A stretch of 64,000 nucleotides of DNA from Desulfobacteraceae bacterium (GTDB lineage Bacteria > Desulfobacterota > Desulfobacteria > Desulfobacterales > Desulfobacteraceae). The position numbers and the translations under genes are program-made. Each line of letters starts with the position of its first letter. Within the stretch, counting starts at the first letter, position 1. The notes beneath the pieces are model-generated. The model worked only from the letters and a program-made list of their open reading frames with translations. It ran no database searches and was not told the DNA's origin. Positions 45,293 to 54,474 of this stretch are shown here, one piece after another. The DNA is taken from positions 27,929-91,928 of the forward strand of contig JADGEQ010000029.1 in the NCBI GenBank assembly GCA_016744295.1, written 5' to 3'.

Positions 45293-45919
45293 TCAACCCT
45301 CAAAATTATTCTCTTGAAAAACCTTAAGATCTTCCAGGGTGTCAATATCCCGGAGGACAGGCAAAATACCAGTGGACAGGCCGGCTGCTTTGCATTTTTC
45401 AATGGTGGCTGAAAACACCCCCTCCGTTCCCCAGTCAATTTGCCGGAAAAGCTCGGAACAATACCCATCCCTTTGAAATCCGATGAGCCAATACCCCCCG
45501 TCAAGGCTGGGACCAATGACCACATCCTTTTTGCTGAGCAGATCCAGGGCAGACAAAAGATGGTGAGCACTGATATCCGGGATATCAGTGCCAATCAGAA
45601 TGGCTTTTTGGACCCCCTGGGAAAACACCCGGGACAGGGCATTGTCCATGCGACCTCCCAAATCCTCTCCTGCCTGGTGCATATAGGTATGATTCTGCCC
45701 CAGCCATTCTTCCACCATCGCTTGGCCTTTGGCCGGGAAAAAACATATCCTATGATCCACACCTGATTTTTCAACAGCCAGAAGGGCTTTTCGAACAAAG
45801 TTTTTATACAGGGCAAGGGCTTTTTCATCCCCTATATCTCTGGCAAGACGGGTCTTTACCCGGCCTTTTTCAGGGGCCCTTAAAAAAACAAGAATTGTTT
45901 CGCTATTTTTTTGATCCAA
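45293..45919 (-). CDS. rSAM/selenodomain-associated transferase 1 (DUF2064)
   Basis: 208 residues from a TTG start overlapping the rhodanese stop in another frame (the track start at 46036 reads through the rhodanese gene out of frame). Hallmarks: VFLRAPEKGRVKTRLARDIG, a nucleotidyltransferase-like loop, and IGTDIPDISAHHLL and VVIGPSLDGGYWLIGF. This is the TIGR04282-type partner of the convergent glycosyltransferase. Together they are thought to build a nucleotide-linked sugar modification; the substrate is uncertain. Confidence 0.82.
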   Translation of the reverse strand: MDQKNSETILVFLRAPEKGRVKTRLARDIGDEKALALYKNFVRKALLAVEKSGVDHRICFFPAKGQAMVEEWLGQNHTYMHQAGEDLGGRMDNALSRVFSQGVQKAILIGTDIPDISAHHLLSALDLLSKKDVVIGPSLDGGYWLIGFQRDGYCSELFRQIDWGTEGVFSATIEKCKAAGLSTGILPVLRDIDTLEDLKVFQENNFEG

Positions 45920-46219
45920 CAGGATAGTCCATTCCTTTCCAGGCATAAATGCCGCCGGAAAACCGATACACATTTTTATATCCCAGTTTCTTGGCCCACA
46001 ACGCCCCGTTGTGGCTCCGGGTACACTTGACAACACCGCAGTATATCACAATCCGTCTCTCCTTGTCAGCCCCGAGGAGCGCTTCAAACTCTTGTTGGGT
46101 TTTCTGGTCGGTCTGACCCGTATCCCTGGTGTCCATTTCCAGAATGGGAAACAAAAACTGAACAGCACCAAGTACCAGCAAAAAGGCCAATAACGATGCC
46201 CATTGGGGCTCGATTTCAT
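45903..46219 (-). pseudogene. Rhodanese-like protein, frameshifted and N-terminally short
   Basis: The C-terminal frame (45903-46190) encodes IVIYCGVVKCTRSHNGALWA and NVYRFSGGIYAWKGM, the second half of a rhodanese domain with its active-site loop. The well-placed start (AAGGAGAGAAGAAC then ATG at 46219) is in a different frame. Adding one C to the CCCC run at 46205-46208 (minus strand) would join MKSSP to QWASLLAFLLVLGAV and give an intact signal-anchored protein. Even then the N-terminal rhodanese strand with its DAR motif is missing. Either a real single-base loss or a sequencing error, on top of a shortened domain. Alternatively translation starts at the TTG at 46190. Confidence 0.6.
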
Positions 46220-46241
46220 GTTCTTCTCTCCTTAAATTGAT

Positions 46242-46511
46242 TTACTTTCGCTTGGATTCATTGGGAAAAACAGGAACGGGACAATGCCCGGTTTTATGCC
46301 GCCACAGGTAAAGATAGCCTGTAACCGCCAGCACAATCATAAAGGCTGCCGACAATGAAAAGCTGTTCGGGGTAATCACAAAGGCCTGGATGATCTTTGA
46401 AAAAAAGAACAAATCCATACACTTTGCAAGGCCGGAATAAATAAAAACCAGCCCCAGACACACCCTTAACACCATGTAAATAGGGGATAAAAACATAAAC
46501 CGCATCATCAT
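46242..46511 (-). CDS. Short DoxX/MauE-like membrane protein
   Basis: 89 residues with two to three hydrophobic helices. It begins like DoxX/MauE proteins (YMVLRVCLGLVFIYSGLAKCMD, FSKIIQAFVITPNSFSLSAAF) but then passes straight to a last helix (MIVLAVTGYLYLW) and a CPVP tail. Full members have four helices and about 140 residues, so a central part seems deleted. It lies just upstream of the damaged rhodanese; DoxX-rhodanese pairs are common in sulfur-metabolising anaerobes. Probably non-functional or reduced. Confidence 0.6.
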   Translation of the reverse strand: MMMRFMFLSPIYMVLRVCLGLVFIYSGLAKCMDLFFFSKIIQAFVITPNSFSLSAAFMIVLAVTGYLYLWRHKTGHCPVPVFPNESKRK

Positions 46512-46742
46512 TCCTTTTCCCGCTTATTTCCGCAATTGTACCCGCTAAAAACAGCAGATAATTTGGAAAGACATACTAGAAAAAAAACAGAAAACAGGCA
46601 AGTTGATAATACGGATAGATCCAAGGAATAAAGATAGATTATTCCTATATCTACCTTTTGCAAAACCAATAATTTGAATCACTCTCCTATTTATGATAAC
46701 AATAGAAATTATTTTTTGTGTTTTATAATATCTGCCTTGGGG
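46512..46742. other. Intergenic region with a small hairpin
   Basis: Between the DoxX-like gene and the nqr promoter. AGGAATAA and TTATTCCT (46624-46646) form a perfect 8-bp stem with a 7-base loop. No ORF is supported. Confidence 0.4.
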
Positions 46743-46770
46743 TTGATATTAACTAAAGATTTGCTAAAAT
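46743..46770 (+). promoter_or_regulatory. Putative promoter of the nqr-pyr operon
   Basis: TTGATA and TAAAAT with a 16-base spacer lie 90 bases upstream of the nqrA ATG. It is the best -35/-10 match in this intergenic region. Confidence 0.5.
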
Positions 46771-46860
46771 GATCTGTCTTTTAAAAAACAAGATTTCAAA
46801 CAAGCAATTGCCTGATTCAATTTTAGTTTTAACACTAATTTATTATATGGAATTTAATTG

Positions 46861-48207
46861 ATGGAAAAAATCAAGATTTCCAAAGGGTTTACCCCAAAAC
46901 TTGCCGGAATGCCGGACACGAGCCTCATAAAATTACCCCCACCCCATACCATCGGACTGTCGGCCATGGATATTCCCCATATCCGTCCCAAACTACTGGT
47001 AAAGGAAAACGACAGGGTAAAAACCGGAACGCCTTTGTTCTGCGACAAACGGGATATTTCCATTCAATATGTATCTCCGGGCACAGGATCAATCAAAAAA
47101 ATCCGATTTGGAGAACGCAGAAAATTGCAGGAAATAGTCATTGCCCTGGACAAATCGGATAAATCAGCCAAATCAGAAGCCTTTATCCAATTTGATCCTG
47201 TCTCACGATCAACGCTTAAAAGCCTTTCCAAACAAGAGTTGATCCTCCAACTCAAACAGGGGGGACTATGGCAGTGCCTGCGCCAGTTTCCGGCAAAGGA
47301 TACTGCGGACAGCAGCCATATCCCGGCCATGATCATTGTCTCTCTGAACGGCAATGATATTTTTTCTCCCCACCCGGGCATTTTGATTGGACGGGAAAAA
47401 GCCGCCTTTGAATTTGGTCTGGAGATGCTAAAACTATTCTCCAATCGGATTGTTGTAACAGCCCGGCAAAGCAGTCTGCCTGAACTCGAATCTGTCAAAG
47501 CCCATATCACCCACCAGGTCACAGATACCTACCCGGCCTGGGATCCGGGAGTAGTGCTTTTTCACTTGAAAAAATCCATGGAAGAAAATACAGCCTGGTG
47601 TATCACTGCAGAACACCTGGTCATGATGGGTAAATTTTTGCTCACGGGCCGATACCCCATTGAAAAAATAGTAACCATCACAAAAAAAGGGGATAAAAAA
47701 CCCCATATCCTGACCCGGCAGGGAGCCCCCATTAAAACCATAGCCGGCAGTTTTCACCGGGAGGGAATGATCACCACGGGCCGGTTCAATGGCAGGATTG
47801 CCGATATAGAAGACCATTTGGGTCTCTTTGAAAACACCCTGAACATCATTGATAACGCCGGAGAAGAGGAATTATTCGGATTCATCAAACCCGGCACTGA
47901 CAAAACAAGCGTTTCAAGGGCCTTTCTGTCCTGTCTTTCCAACAGCCCCAAACAAGAGGACTGCACCCTCCACGGAGAGGAAAGGGCCTGTATTAATTGC
48001 AGCTATTGTGAAAACATCTGCCCCAATGATCTGATGCCCAATTTCATCATGAAGGCCCTGCACAGCGATGAGATAGAAAACGCTCTGGAATACGGGTTGC
48101 TGGACTGCTGTCGCTGCGGGCTATGCTCCTATACCTGTCCCTCCAAAATAGAACTGGCAAAAATTTTATCCCATGGAATGGATTCCCATTATAAGGACAA
48201 AGCATGA
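46861..48207 (+). CDS. nqrA: Na+-translocating NADH:quinone reductase subunit A, with two 4Fe-4S motifs
   Basis: 448 residues from the ATG at 46861 (the track uses the TTG before it). NqrA sits on the cytoplasmic side and contacts NqrB near the quinone site. N-terminal barrel (ISKGFTPKLAGMP, IRPKLLVKENDRVKTGTPLFCDK, YVSPGTGSIKKIRFGERR) and the LTGRYPIEKIVTITKKG segment are NqrA-like. Near the end are two complete ferredoxin motifs, CINCSYCENICP and CRCGLCSYTCP, as in RnfC. NqrA of Vibrio and chlamydiae lacks these cysteines. The downstream genes are clearly Nqr rather than Rnf, so this looks like an NqrA that kept ancestral clusters. Confidence 0.87.
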   Translation: MEKIKISKGFTPKLAGMPDTSLIKLPPPHTIGLSAMDIPHIRPKLLVKENDRVKTGTPLFCDKRDISIQYVSPGTGSIKKIRFGERRKLQEIVIALDKSDKSAKSEAFIQFDPVSRSTLKSLSKQELILQLKQGGLWQCLRQFPAKDTADSSHIPAMIIVSLNGNDIFSPHPGILIGREKAAFEFGLEMLKLFSNRIVVTARQSSLPELESVKAHITHQVTDTYPAWDPGVVLFHLKKSMEENTAWCITAEHLVMMGKFLLTGRYPIEKIVTITKKGDKKPHILTRQGAPIKTIAGSFHREGMITTGRFNGRIADIEDHLGLFENTLNIIDNAGEEELFGFIKPGTDKTSVSRAFLSCLSNSPKQEDCTLHGEERACINCSYCENICPNDLMPNFIMKALHSDEIENALEYGLLDCCRCGLCSYTCPSKIELAKILSHGMDSHYKDKA

Positions 48208-49364
48208 ATCCCTTAAAAAAACTGTTCGATGAAAGTGAACCCCATTTTACAGAATCCGGAAAATATAAAAAATTTGCGCCCCTGTTCGAAGCCACCAAAA
48301 CATTTTTCTTTTTTCCCTCGCCTAAAAACAAGGTAATGCCCTTTATCCGGGACCATTTGGACCTCAAACGGTATATGAGCTTTGTCCTTATTGCGCTTTT
48401 ACCTGTTCTGCTTTTTGGCATGTATAATACGGGGTTTCAATCCGGAATTGCCACGGGGGAAAGTTTTGGTTTAGGCAAATCCTTTCTGGTGGGTGCCGGC
48501 TATGTGCTGCCCATCATCATTGTTTCCTATGGCGTAGGATTTTTTTGGGAAATCCTCTTTGCCGTTATCCGAAAACATAAAATCAGTGAAGGATTCCTGG
48601 TAACCGGAATCTTGTTTCCCCTGACCCTGCCGGCCACCATTCCTTTGTGGCAGGTAGCTTTAGGGATCTCCTTCGGGGTTGTCATCGGCAAGGAAGTCTT
48701 TGGCGGCACCGGCCGGAATATTTTAAACCCGGCCCTGACCGCCCGGGCCTTTGTCTTTTTTTCCTATCCGGTTACCATGTCCGGAAACGTCTGGGTGGCG
48801 GTAAAAGACGGTGTGGATGGGATCTCCGGTGCCACCGCCCTTGCCGTCTCAGGGATGGAGGGTGAATCCATTACCGCAGCCCTTTCTTCTGCGGGCTTTT
48901 CATTGTCCGATCTTTTTCTGGGAATTGTACCGGGCAGCATCGGTGAGAGTTCGGCCCTGTGCTGTCTGTTGGGCGCTTTTTTCCTCATCCTCACCCGCAT
49001 CGCAAATTATCGCATTATTATAGGCGGAATTGCAGGATTGGTGGTAACGGCCATCTTCTTTTACCTCATTCCGGGAGGGCAGGAAACCTGGGCCAATGCA
49101 GGCCCCCTCTACCATTTATGCGCCGGGGGGTTTTTGTTCGGAATCTCTTTCATGGCAACGGATCCGGTTTCCGCCCCGGGCACCCATTGGGGGAGATGGG
49201 CATTTGGCTTTTTCATCGGATTTCTCACGGTGACCATCCGGGTGATAAATCCGGCCTTTGTGGAAGGCACCATGCTGGCCATTCTTTTCATGAATGTATT
49301 TGCCCCCCTGCTGGACCACATGGTCATCAAATACAAAACATCAAAGAGGATACCCAATGTCTGA
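48204..49364 (+). CDS. nqrB: Na+-NQR subunit B
   Basis: 386-residue integral membrane subunit, about ten helices. The N-terminus is typical (KYKKFAPLFEATKTFFFFP, IRDHLDLKRYMSFVLIALLPVLLFGMYN). The covalent FMN threonine lies in DGISGATAL. It provides part of the Na+ channel and the ubiquinone/menaquinone site. It overlaps nqrA by four bases (ATGA) and nqrC by eight. Confidence 0.93.
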   Translation: MNPLKKLFDESEPHFTESGKYKKFAPLFEATKTFFFFPSPKNKVMPFIRDHLDLKRYMSFVLIALLPVLLFGMYNTGFQSGIATGESFGLGKSFLVGAGYVLPIIIVSYGVGFFWEILFAVIRKHKISEGFLVTGILFPLTLPATIPLWQVALGISFGVVIGKEVFGGTGRNILNPALTARAFVFFSYPVTMSGNVWVAVKDGVDGISGATALAVSGMEGESITAALSSAGFSLSDLFLGIVPGSIGESSALCCLLGAFFLILTRIANYRIIIGGIAGLVVTAIFFYLIPGGQETWANAGPLYHLCAGGFLFGISFMATDPVSAPGTHWGRWAFGFFIGFLTVTIRVINPAFVEGTMLAILFMNVFAPLLDHMVIKYKTSKRIPNV

Positions 49365-50082
49365 ATCCAAGCCAGATAAAAATAGCAGAATAAATGTGAT
49401 CAAATTTGCATTGCTGGTTTCCTTTGTCTGCAGTCTGCTGATCACGGGGGCCGCCGGTGGTTTAAAAAAATTCCAACTGGAAAATATTGAGCTGGATAAA
49501 CAACTCAATCTTCTCAAGGCAGCCAACCTCGTCGAGCCCGGGAACAAACCCTCCAGAGAAGAGATCAAGCGACTATATGATACCCATATCCAGGCGGTGA
49601 TCGTGGACAGCCAGGGAAAAATTCTTGCAGCAGACATTGGGGATTCCCTGCATCTGTATTTTTTTAAAACCGAGGATGTGATCCAGGGGTATATTCTGCC
49701 CATCAACAGCCGGGGGCTCTGGGGGAAAATCAGAGGATACCTGGCCTTTGAAAATGATGGTCAGACCGTGTCCGGTTTTTCCGTGTTCAGCCATTCCGAA
49801 ACCCCCGGGCTGGGAGGTGAGATTGAAAGTGCCTGGTTTCAAAAAAATTTCAAGGGGAAAAAAATACTCAATTCCCAGAATAAATTTGTATCCGTGGGCA
49901 TTGCCAAGGGAAAAGTTGCCAACCTGCCTGAAACAGACAGAGGAAACTATGTGGATGGTATCAGCGGGGCCACCCTGACCGGAAAATACCTTTCCCAGGG
50001 CATCAAATCCACCCTTGCGCAATATGAAGCCGTCTCCATCACCTTCCGTCAGAAAAAACTGACCGCCACAGAAGAAAAGTAA
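49357..50082 (+). CDS. nqrC: Na+-NQR subunit C
   Basis: 241 residues from the ATG at 49357 behind AAAGAGGATACCC; the track start (49294) lies inside nqrB. One N-terminal membrane helix (FALLVSFVCSLLITGAAGG) anchors a periplasmic FMN-binding domain. The covalent FMN site is DGISGATLTGKY. Also visible is FSHSETPGLGGEIESAWF. The 8-base overlap with nqrB implies translational coupling. Confidence 0.93.
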   Translation: MSESKPDKNSRINVIKFALLVSFVCSLLITGAAGGLKKFQLENIELDKQLNLLKAANLVEPGNKPSREEIKRLYDTHIQAVIVDSQGKILAADIGDSLHLYFFKTEDVIQGYILPINSRGLWGKIRGYLAFENDGQTVSGFSVFSHSETPGLGGEIESAWFQKNFKGKKILNSQNKFVSVGIAKGKVANLPETDRGNYVDGISGATLTGKYLSQGIKSTLAQYEAVSITFRQKKLTATEEK

Positions 50083-50091
50083 AGGATACCC

Positions 50092-50724
50092 ATGTTAAAA
50101 GAAAAAAGTCACTATATGGAAATACTGATCCGGGGTATCTGGAAAGAGAATCCCGTGGCCTACCAGGTCCTAGGCATATGTTCAGCCCTTGCCGTCACCG
50201 TGAAGATGTCCACTGCCATTGTCATGGCCATTGCCCTGACAGTGGTCACGGCATTTTCCAGCATGATCATCTCTTCTTTGCGAAAAAAGATCCCCTCCAA
50301 TATCCGGATCATCGTAGAGCTGGCCGTCATTGCTTCCCTGGTAATCGTCACCGATGAGGTACTCAAGGCCTTTTTCTATGATACTTCCAAGCAGCTGTCC
50401 ATCTTTGTGGGGTTGATCATTACCAATTGTATCGTGTTGGGCAGGGCCGAAGCCTTTGCCCTGGCAAATGACCCCGTTGATTCCTTTGTGGACGGAATCG
50501 CCAACGGCATCGGCTACGGAATGATACTGGTTTTTGTGGCCTTTTTACGGGAATTGCTGGGATCGGGAAAAATATTCGGTCTGCCCGTGATCCCACAAGT
50601 GTTATTTGATGCCGGTTACCAGAACATGGGACTCATGGTATTGGCCCCGGGTGCATTCTTCATTATAGGGCTGCTGGTCTGGCTCAAAAACAGTTTGCCG
50701 GGGGTTTCCAGTGAAAAGAAATAA
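50092..50724 (+). CDS. nqrD: Na+-NQR subunit D
   Basis: 210-residue membrane subunit with six helices; [21 protein letters not shown] and [24 protein letters not shown] are close to the family. With NqrE it forms the pseudo-symmetric pair that binds an intramembrane 2Fe-2S cluster; its Cys is in GICSALA, and [12 protein letters not shown] follows. The ATG is preceded by AAAGGATACCC. RnfE homologues are similar, but the genomic order is Nqr. Confidence 0.92.
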   Translation: MLKEKSHYMEILIRGIWKENPVAYQVLGICSALAVTVKMSTAIVMAIALTVVTAFSSMIISSLRKKIPSNIRIIVELAVIASLVIVTDEVLKAFFYDTSKQLSIFVGLIITNCIVLGRAEAFALANDPVDSFVDGIANGIGYGMILVFVAFLRELLGSGKIFGLPVIPQVLFDAGYQNMGLMVLAPGAFFIIGLLVWLKNSLPGVSSEKK

Positions 50725-50747
50725 GGGCAAGGAAATAAGGAGTTACA

Positions 50748-51356
50748 ATGGGTGATTTATTAAGTCTGTTTATCAATTCTGTGTTTATCGGAAATATCCT
50801 TCTGGCATATTTTTTGGGGATGTGTTCCTTTATTGCCGTATCCAAAAATATTGAAACTGCAACCGGGTTAGGGTTTGCCGTTATCTTTGTCCTCACCGTC
50901 ACAAGCCCCGTAAACTGGCTGATCTACCACGGCCTATTAGCGCCGGGGGCCCTTGCCTGGGCCGGATTTCCCGACCTGGACCTAAGTTTTTTAAAATTTA
51001 TCACCTTTATCGCTGTAATTGCCGCCATTGTTCAGGCAGTTGAAATGATCATTGATAAGTATTCCCCTTTGCTCTATGCCACCCTGGGGGTGTTTTTGCC
51101 CCTCATTGCCGTGAATTGTGCCATCCTGGGCACCTCGCTTTTCATGGTGGAAAGAAACTATACCCTGGTCGAATCCATTATTTTCGGGGCGGGCTCGGGC
51201 ACAGGCTGGATGCTGGCCATTGTGTCCATGGCAGCCATCCGGAAAAAGGCCCAATATGCCGATGTCCCCAAGGGACTTGACGGATTTGGTATTACCATGA
51301 TCATTGCAGGCCTCATGGCCATGACATTTATGATGTTCTCGGGAATTACCCTTTAA
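50748..51356 (+). CDS. nqrE: Na+-NQR subunit E
   Basis: 202 residues, six helices. [29 protein letters not shown] is diagnostic, and the cluster Cys is in [22 protein letters not shown] is the second half-motif. It completes the NqrDE pair. A strong AAGGAGTTACA site precedes the ATG. Confidence 0.94.
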   Translation: MGDLLSLFINSVFIGNILLAYFLGMCSFIAVSKNIETATGLGFAVIFVLTVTSPVNWLIYHGLLAPGALAWAGFPDLDLSFLKFITFIAVIAAIVQAVEMIIDKYSPLLYATLGVFLPLIAVNCAILGTSLFMVERNYTLVESIIFGAGSGTGWMLAIVSMAAIRKKAQYADVPKGLDGFGITMIIAGLMAMTFMMFSGITL

Positions 51357-51368
51357 AGGAGAGAATAA

Positions 51369-52580
51369 TTGATTTACCTTATCAGCATACTTGTCTTTTC
51401 AGGCGTCATCTTTTCCCTGGTCGCGGTTCTGCTTTTTGTGGAAGCCAAGGTTACCAGTGAGGGAGAACATGAGGTCATCATCAACAATAACCGGGAAACC
51501 CCCCTAAAAGTTTCCGGCAATCCCTCCCTTTTGTCTGCCCTGTCAAACCAGGAAATTTTCCTGCCTTCGGCCTGCGGCGGATCAGGCTCCTGCGGCATGT
51601 GCAAATGCGAGGTAACGGCAGGGGGAGGAAGCATTTTACCCACGGAGCTGGCCCATCTGAGCCGCAGGGACAAGCTGACAAACAAGCGGCTCTCCTGCCA
51701 GCTCAAGGTAAAAGAAAATCTTGAAATCAAAATTCCCGAATCCATTTTCGGCATCAAAAAAATCAATGCCACGGTCATCTCCAATGATAATGTGGCCACC
51801 TTTATCAAGGAGTTGGTATTGAGCCCCGAGATCCCCATGGATTTCAAGGCCGGGGCCTATATCCAGATTGATGTGCCGGAATATGATTTAACCTTTAAGG
51901 ATTTTCAAATTGCCAGTAAATATGTCAGTGAATGGAAAAAATACAATTTTCTCTCCCTGAGTTCCAGGGGGAAAAAAGCCGGTTTCAGGGCCTATTCCCT
52001 GGCAAATCCCCCCCATGACAATGGGATCATGATGATGAATGTCAGGATTGCCACCCCGCCGCCGGGTACCGAGGGTATCCCCCCGGGATTCGGCTCCTCC
52101 TTTGTCTTTGGTCTGAAACCCGGGGACAAGGTCCAGATCAGTGGGCCCTACGGGGACTTCATGGCCAAAGAAACAGAGAATGAAATGTGTTTTATCGGCG
52201 GCGGCGCCGGCATGGCCCCCCTGAGAAGTCATATCCTTCACCAGCTGGATGGGATTAACACCCAGCGGAAAATCAGCTTTTGGTATGGCGCCAGGTCGAA
52301 AAAAGAGATGTTCTATGATGAAACCTTCAAGGATCTGGATCAGCGCTATGCCAATTTTGATTACAAGATTGCCCTTTCCAATCCTGATCCCGAGGATAAT
52401 TGGACCGGGATGACAGGGTTTATTCACAACCATTTGTGCGGGGGCTATTTGTGTGACCATGAAGACCCCACAGAGATCGAGTTCTATTTGTGCGGCCCGC
52501 CCCCTATGATTGATGCCATTATCAACGCCCTCCATGATCTTGGTGTGGAAGATGACATGATTTTTTATGATAAATTTTAA
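51369..52580 (+). CDS. nqrF: Na+-NQR subunit F, NADH-oxidising
   Basis: 403 residues from a TTG start behind AAAGGAGAG (no nearby ATG). One N-terminal helix (ISILVFSGVIFSLVAVLLFVE), a 2Fe-2S ferredoxin domain (ACGGSGSCGMCKCEV...LSCQLKV), an FAD domain (RAYSLANPP, with GFGSSFVFGLKPGD) and an NADH domain (FIGGGAGMAPLRSH, FYLCGPPPMIDA). It is the electron entry subunit. Its presence instead of an RnfB confirms an NADH-dependent Nqr. pyrD follows 14 bases later. Confidence 0.95.
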   Translation: MIYLISILVFSGVIFSLVAVLLFVEAKVTSEGEHEVIINNNRETPLKVSGNPSLLSALSNQEIFLPSACGGSGSCGMCKCEVTAGGGSILPTELAHLSRRDKLTNKRLSCQLKVKENLEIKIPESIFGIKKINATVISNDNVATFIKELVLSPEIPMDFKAGAYIQIDVPEYDLTFKDFQIASKYVSEWKKYNFLSLSSRGKKAGFRAYSLANPPHDNGIMMMNVRIATPPPGTEGIPPGFGSSFVFGLKPGDKVQISGPYGDFMAKETENEMCFIGGGAGMAPLRSHILHQLDGINTQRKISFWYGARSKKEMFYDETFKDLDQRYANFDYKIALSNPDPEDNWTGMTGFIHNHLCGGYLCDHEDPTEIEFYLCGPPPMIDAIINALHDLGVEDDMIFYDKF

Positions 52581-52594
52581 AAAGAGCCAACACC

Positions 52595-53539
52595 ATGACA
52601 ATTAGATTTCTTGGTAAAACATTAAAAAATCCCCTGGTGCTGGCATCGGGGGTTCTTGGGAACAATAAGGAAATTCTGGAACGTGTCCATGCGAGCGGAT
52701 GCGGCCTTGTGACCATGAAATCCATAGGTTTTGCCCCAAGGGACGGACATAAAAATCCAACCGTCATTGACCTTGGACACGGAATGATCAATGCCGTGGG
52801 CCTGCCCACCCCGGGATACGCCCACATGGAAGCGGAGTGGGAAGCCCTTGAAACGAGAGATTTCCCCATCAATGCCAGCATCTACGGCGGCTCGGTAAAA
52901 GAATACCAAACCGTGGCAAAATTTGTTTCAGCCAAAAATCCCGATTTCATTGAGATTAATATTTCCTGCCCCAATTCCGACCAGCACGGCATGATCTTCG
53001 GAGTAAACGAACAATCGGCCTTTGACGTGGTTGCAGCGGTTAAGCAGGTGATTGATCTTCCTTTGATTGCCAAGCTGACCCCCCAGGCACCTGATATCGC
53101 CAAAATTGCAAAGGCCTGCGAAGATGCCGGGGCCGATGCCATCTGCGCCATTAATACGGCCGGCCCGGGCATGGTCATTGACATTGAAGCCCAAATGCCC
53201 GTACTGGCATTTAAAAAGGGCGGACTTTCAGGCCCCATGATAAAACCCATTGCCATTCGATGTGTCTATGATATTTACAGAGAAGTTTCCATCCCCATCA
53301 TCGGCCTTGGCGGCGTAACCACGGGAAAAGATGCCGTGGAAATGATCATGGCGGGAGCCAGCCTGGTGGGCATTGGTTCAGGCGTCCGGTACAGGGGTAT
53401 GGGCATTTTTAATCGGGTCAACCAGGAGCTTGATGACTGGCTTACTGCCCATGACACCACCATCAAGGATATCCGGGGTGCCGCCCATAAAAAAGACGCA
53501 GTCCATAAACATGTTCCCCTAGAAGAGAGTCCCCAATGA
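52595..53539 (+). CDS. pyrD: Dihydroorotate dehydrogenase B, catalytic subunit
   Basis: 314-residue TIM-barrel FMN enzyme of pyrimidine synthesis, class 1B (cytoplasmic, NAD-linked through PyrK). Motifs: PLVLASGVLGNNKEIL, FIEINISCPNSDQHGM with the catalytic Cys, INTAGPGMVIDIE, and IPIIGLGGVTTGKDAVEMIMAGASLVGIGSG. SD is weak (AAGAGCC), suggesting coupling to nqrF. It overlaps pyrK by ATGA. Confidence 0.95.
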   Translation: MTIRFLGKTLKNPLVLASGVLGNNKEILERVHASGCGLVTMKSIGFAPRDGHKNPTVIDLGHGMINAVGLPTPGYAHMEAEWEALETRDFPINASIYGGSVKEYQTVAKFVSAKNPDFIEINISCPNSDQHGMIFGVNEQSAFDVVAAVKQVIDLPLIAKLTPQAPDIAKIAKACEDAGADAICAINTAGPGMVIDIEAQMPVLAFKKGGLSGPMIKPIAIRCVYDIYREVSIPIIGLGGVTTGKDAVEMIMAGASLVGIGSGVRYRGMGIFNRVNQELDDWLTAHDTTIKDIRGAAHKKDAVHKHVPLEESPQ

Positions 53540-54399
53540 AAGACGTTACCGACCAGAACCCCATCATGCTCAGGGTGGTCAAAAAAGAGAGCCATGGCCC
53601 ACACTTTGCCACCCTGCATTTTAACTATACCCTAGGATTCAAGCCCGGACAGTTTGTCATGGTCTGGATTCCCGGTCTGGATGAAAAACCCTATACCATT
53701 TCCCATCATACCCAGGCAGGGTTCGGCATCACCATCGAAGCCAAGGGTATTTTTTCCAAACGAGCCGTGGGTCTGGAACCCGGGGATCTTGTGGGATTTC
53801 GGGGGCCCTTTGGCAACGGGTTTCGCATTTCTTCACCCGACAATATTGCTGTTGTGGCCGGCGGTTGCGGCATGGCCCCCCTGGCCCCCCTGGTTGAAGC
53901 CCTTGAAAAAAAGGCCAACACTGATAAAACGAACAAAACAGATAAAAACATCCTGTTTATCCACGGTGCCAGATCCAAAGCGTTTATCCTGTATCCCAAT
54001 CGGTTTGAAACACAGAGACAAATCTGCACCGACGACGGCAGTGAGGGACACAAAGGATTTGTCACCGATCTTTTGGAACAAGAAATTTTGAGCCGGAAAA
54101 AAACCCGAGAAAACCCATTGGAAATGGTCTATGCCTGCGGCCCGGAAATCATGATGCACCGTATTTATCTTATCTGTGAATCCTTTGGCATTCCCTGCCA
54201 GGTATCCCTGGAGCGATATATGCGCTGTGGATTTGGTGTATGCGGTGCCTGTGTCTGCGGAAAACAGGTGGTGTGCAAGGACGGGCCGGTATTTGAGTCA
54301 AACCGTCTTCGAACCATGGATGATTTTAACAAAACAGCCCTGTTAAAATCCGGAAAACCCGTCACCATGGACCAGTATTTTTCATGGAGATGTCAGTAA
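53536..54399 (+). CDS. pyrK: Dihydroorotate dehydrogenase electron-transfer subunit
   Basis: 287 residues. FAD domain (KPYTISHHTQAGFGITIEAKG), NAD-binding region (VAGGCGMAPLAPLVEALE, YACGPEIMMHRI) and the 2Fe-2S cysteines (MRCGFGVCGACVCGKQVVCKDGPVF). It shuttles electrons from PyrD to NAD+. It is translationally coupled to pyrD. The chain is slightly longer than many PyrK proteins because of a Lys/Thr-rich loop near residue 130 (ANTDKTNKTDKN). Confidence 0.94.
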   Translation: MKDVTDQNPIMLRVVKKESHGPHFATLHFNYTLGFKPGQFVMVWIPGLDEKPYTISHHTQAGFGITIEAKGIFSKRAVGLEPGDLVGFRGPFGNGFRISSPDNIAVVAGGCGMAPLAPLVEALEKKANTDKTNKTDKNILFIHGARSKAFILYPNRFETQRQICTDDGSEGHKGFVTDLLEQEILSRKKTRENPLEMVYACGPEIMMHRIYLICESFGIPCQVSLERYMRCGFGVCGACVCGKQVVCKDGPVFESNRLRTMDDFNKTALLKSGKPVTMDQYFSWRCQ

Positions 54400-54474
54400 C
54401 CCGATATTTCAACTCATATTTATCAACTTAATATTTAACTGCTTACTATTTAACTGCAAAAACAAAAGGACCCC

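Noticed and set aside
46861-52580. Rnf complex
   Set aside because: RnfC-like cysteines in subunit A suggested it, but NqrF with FAD/NADH domains and covalent-FMN SGAT motifs in subunits B and C fit Nqr.
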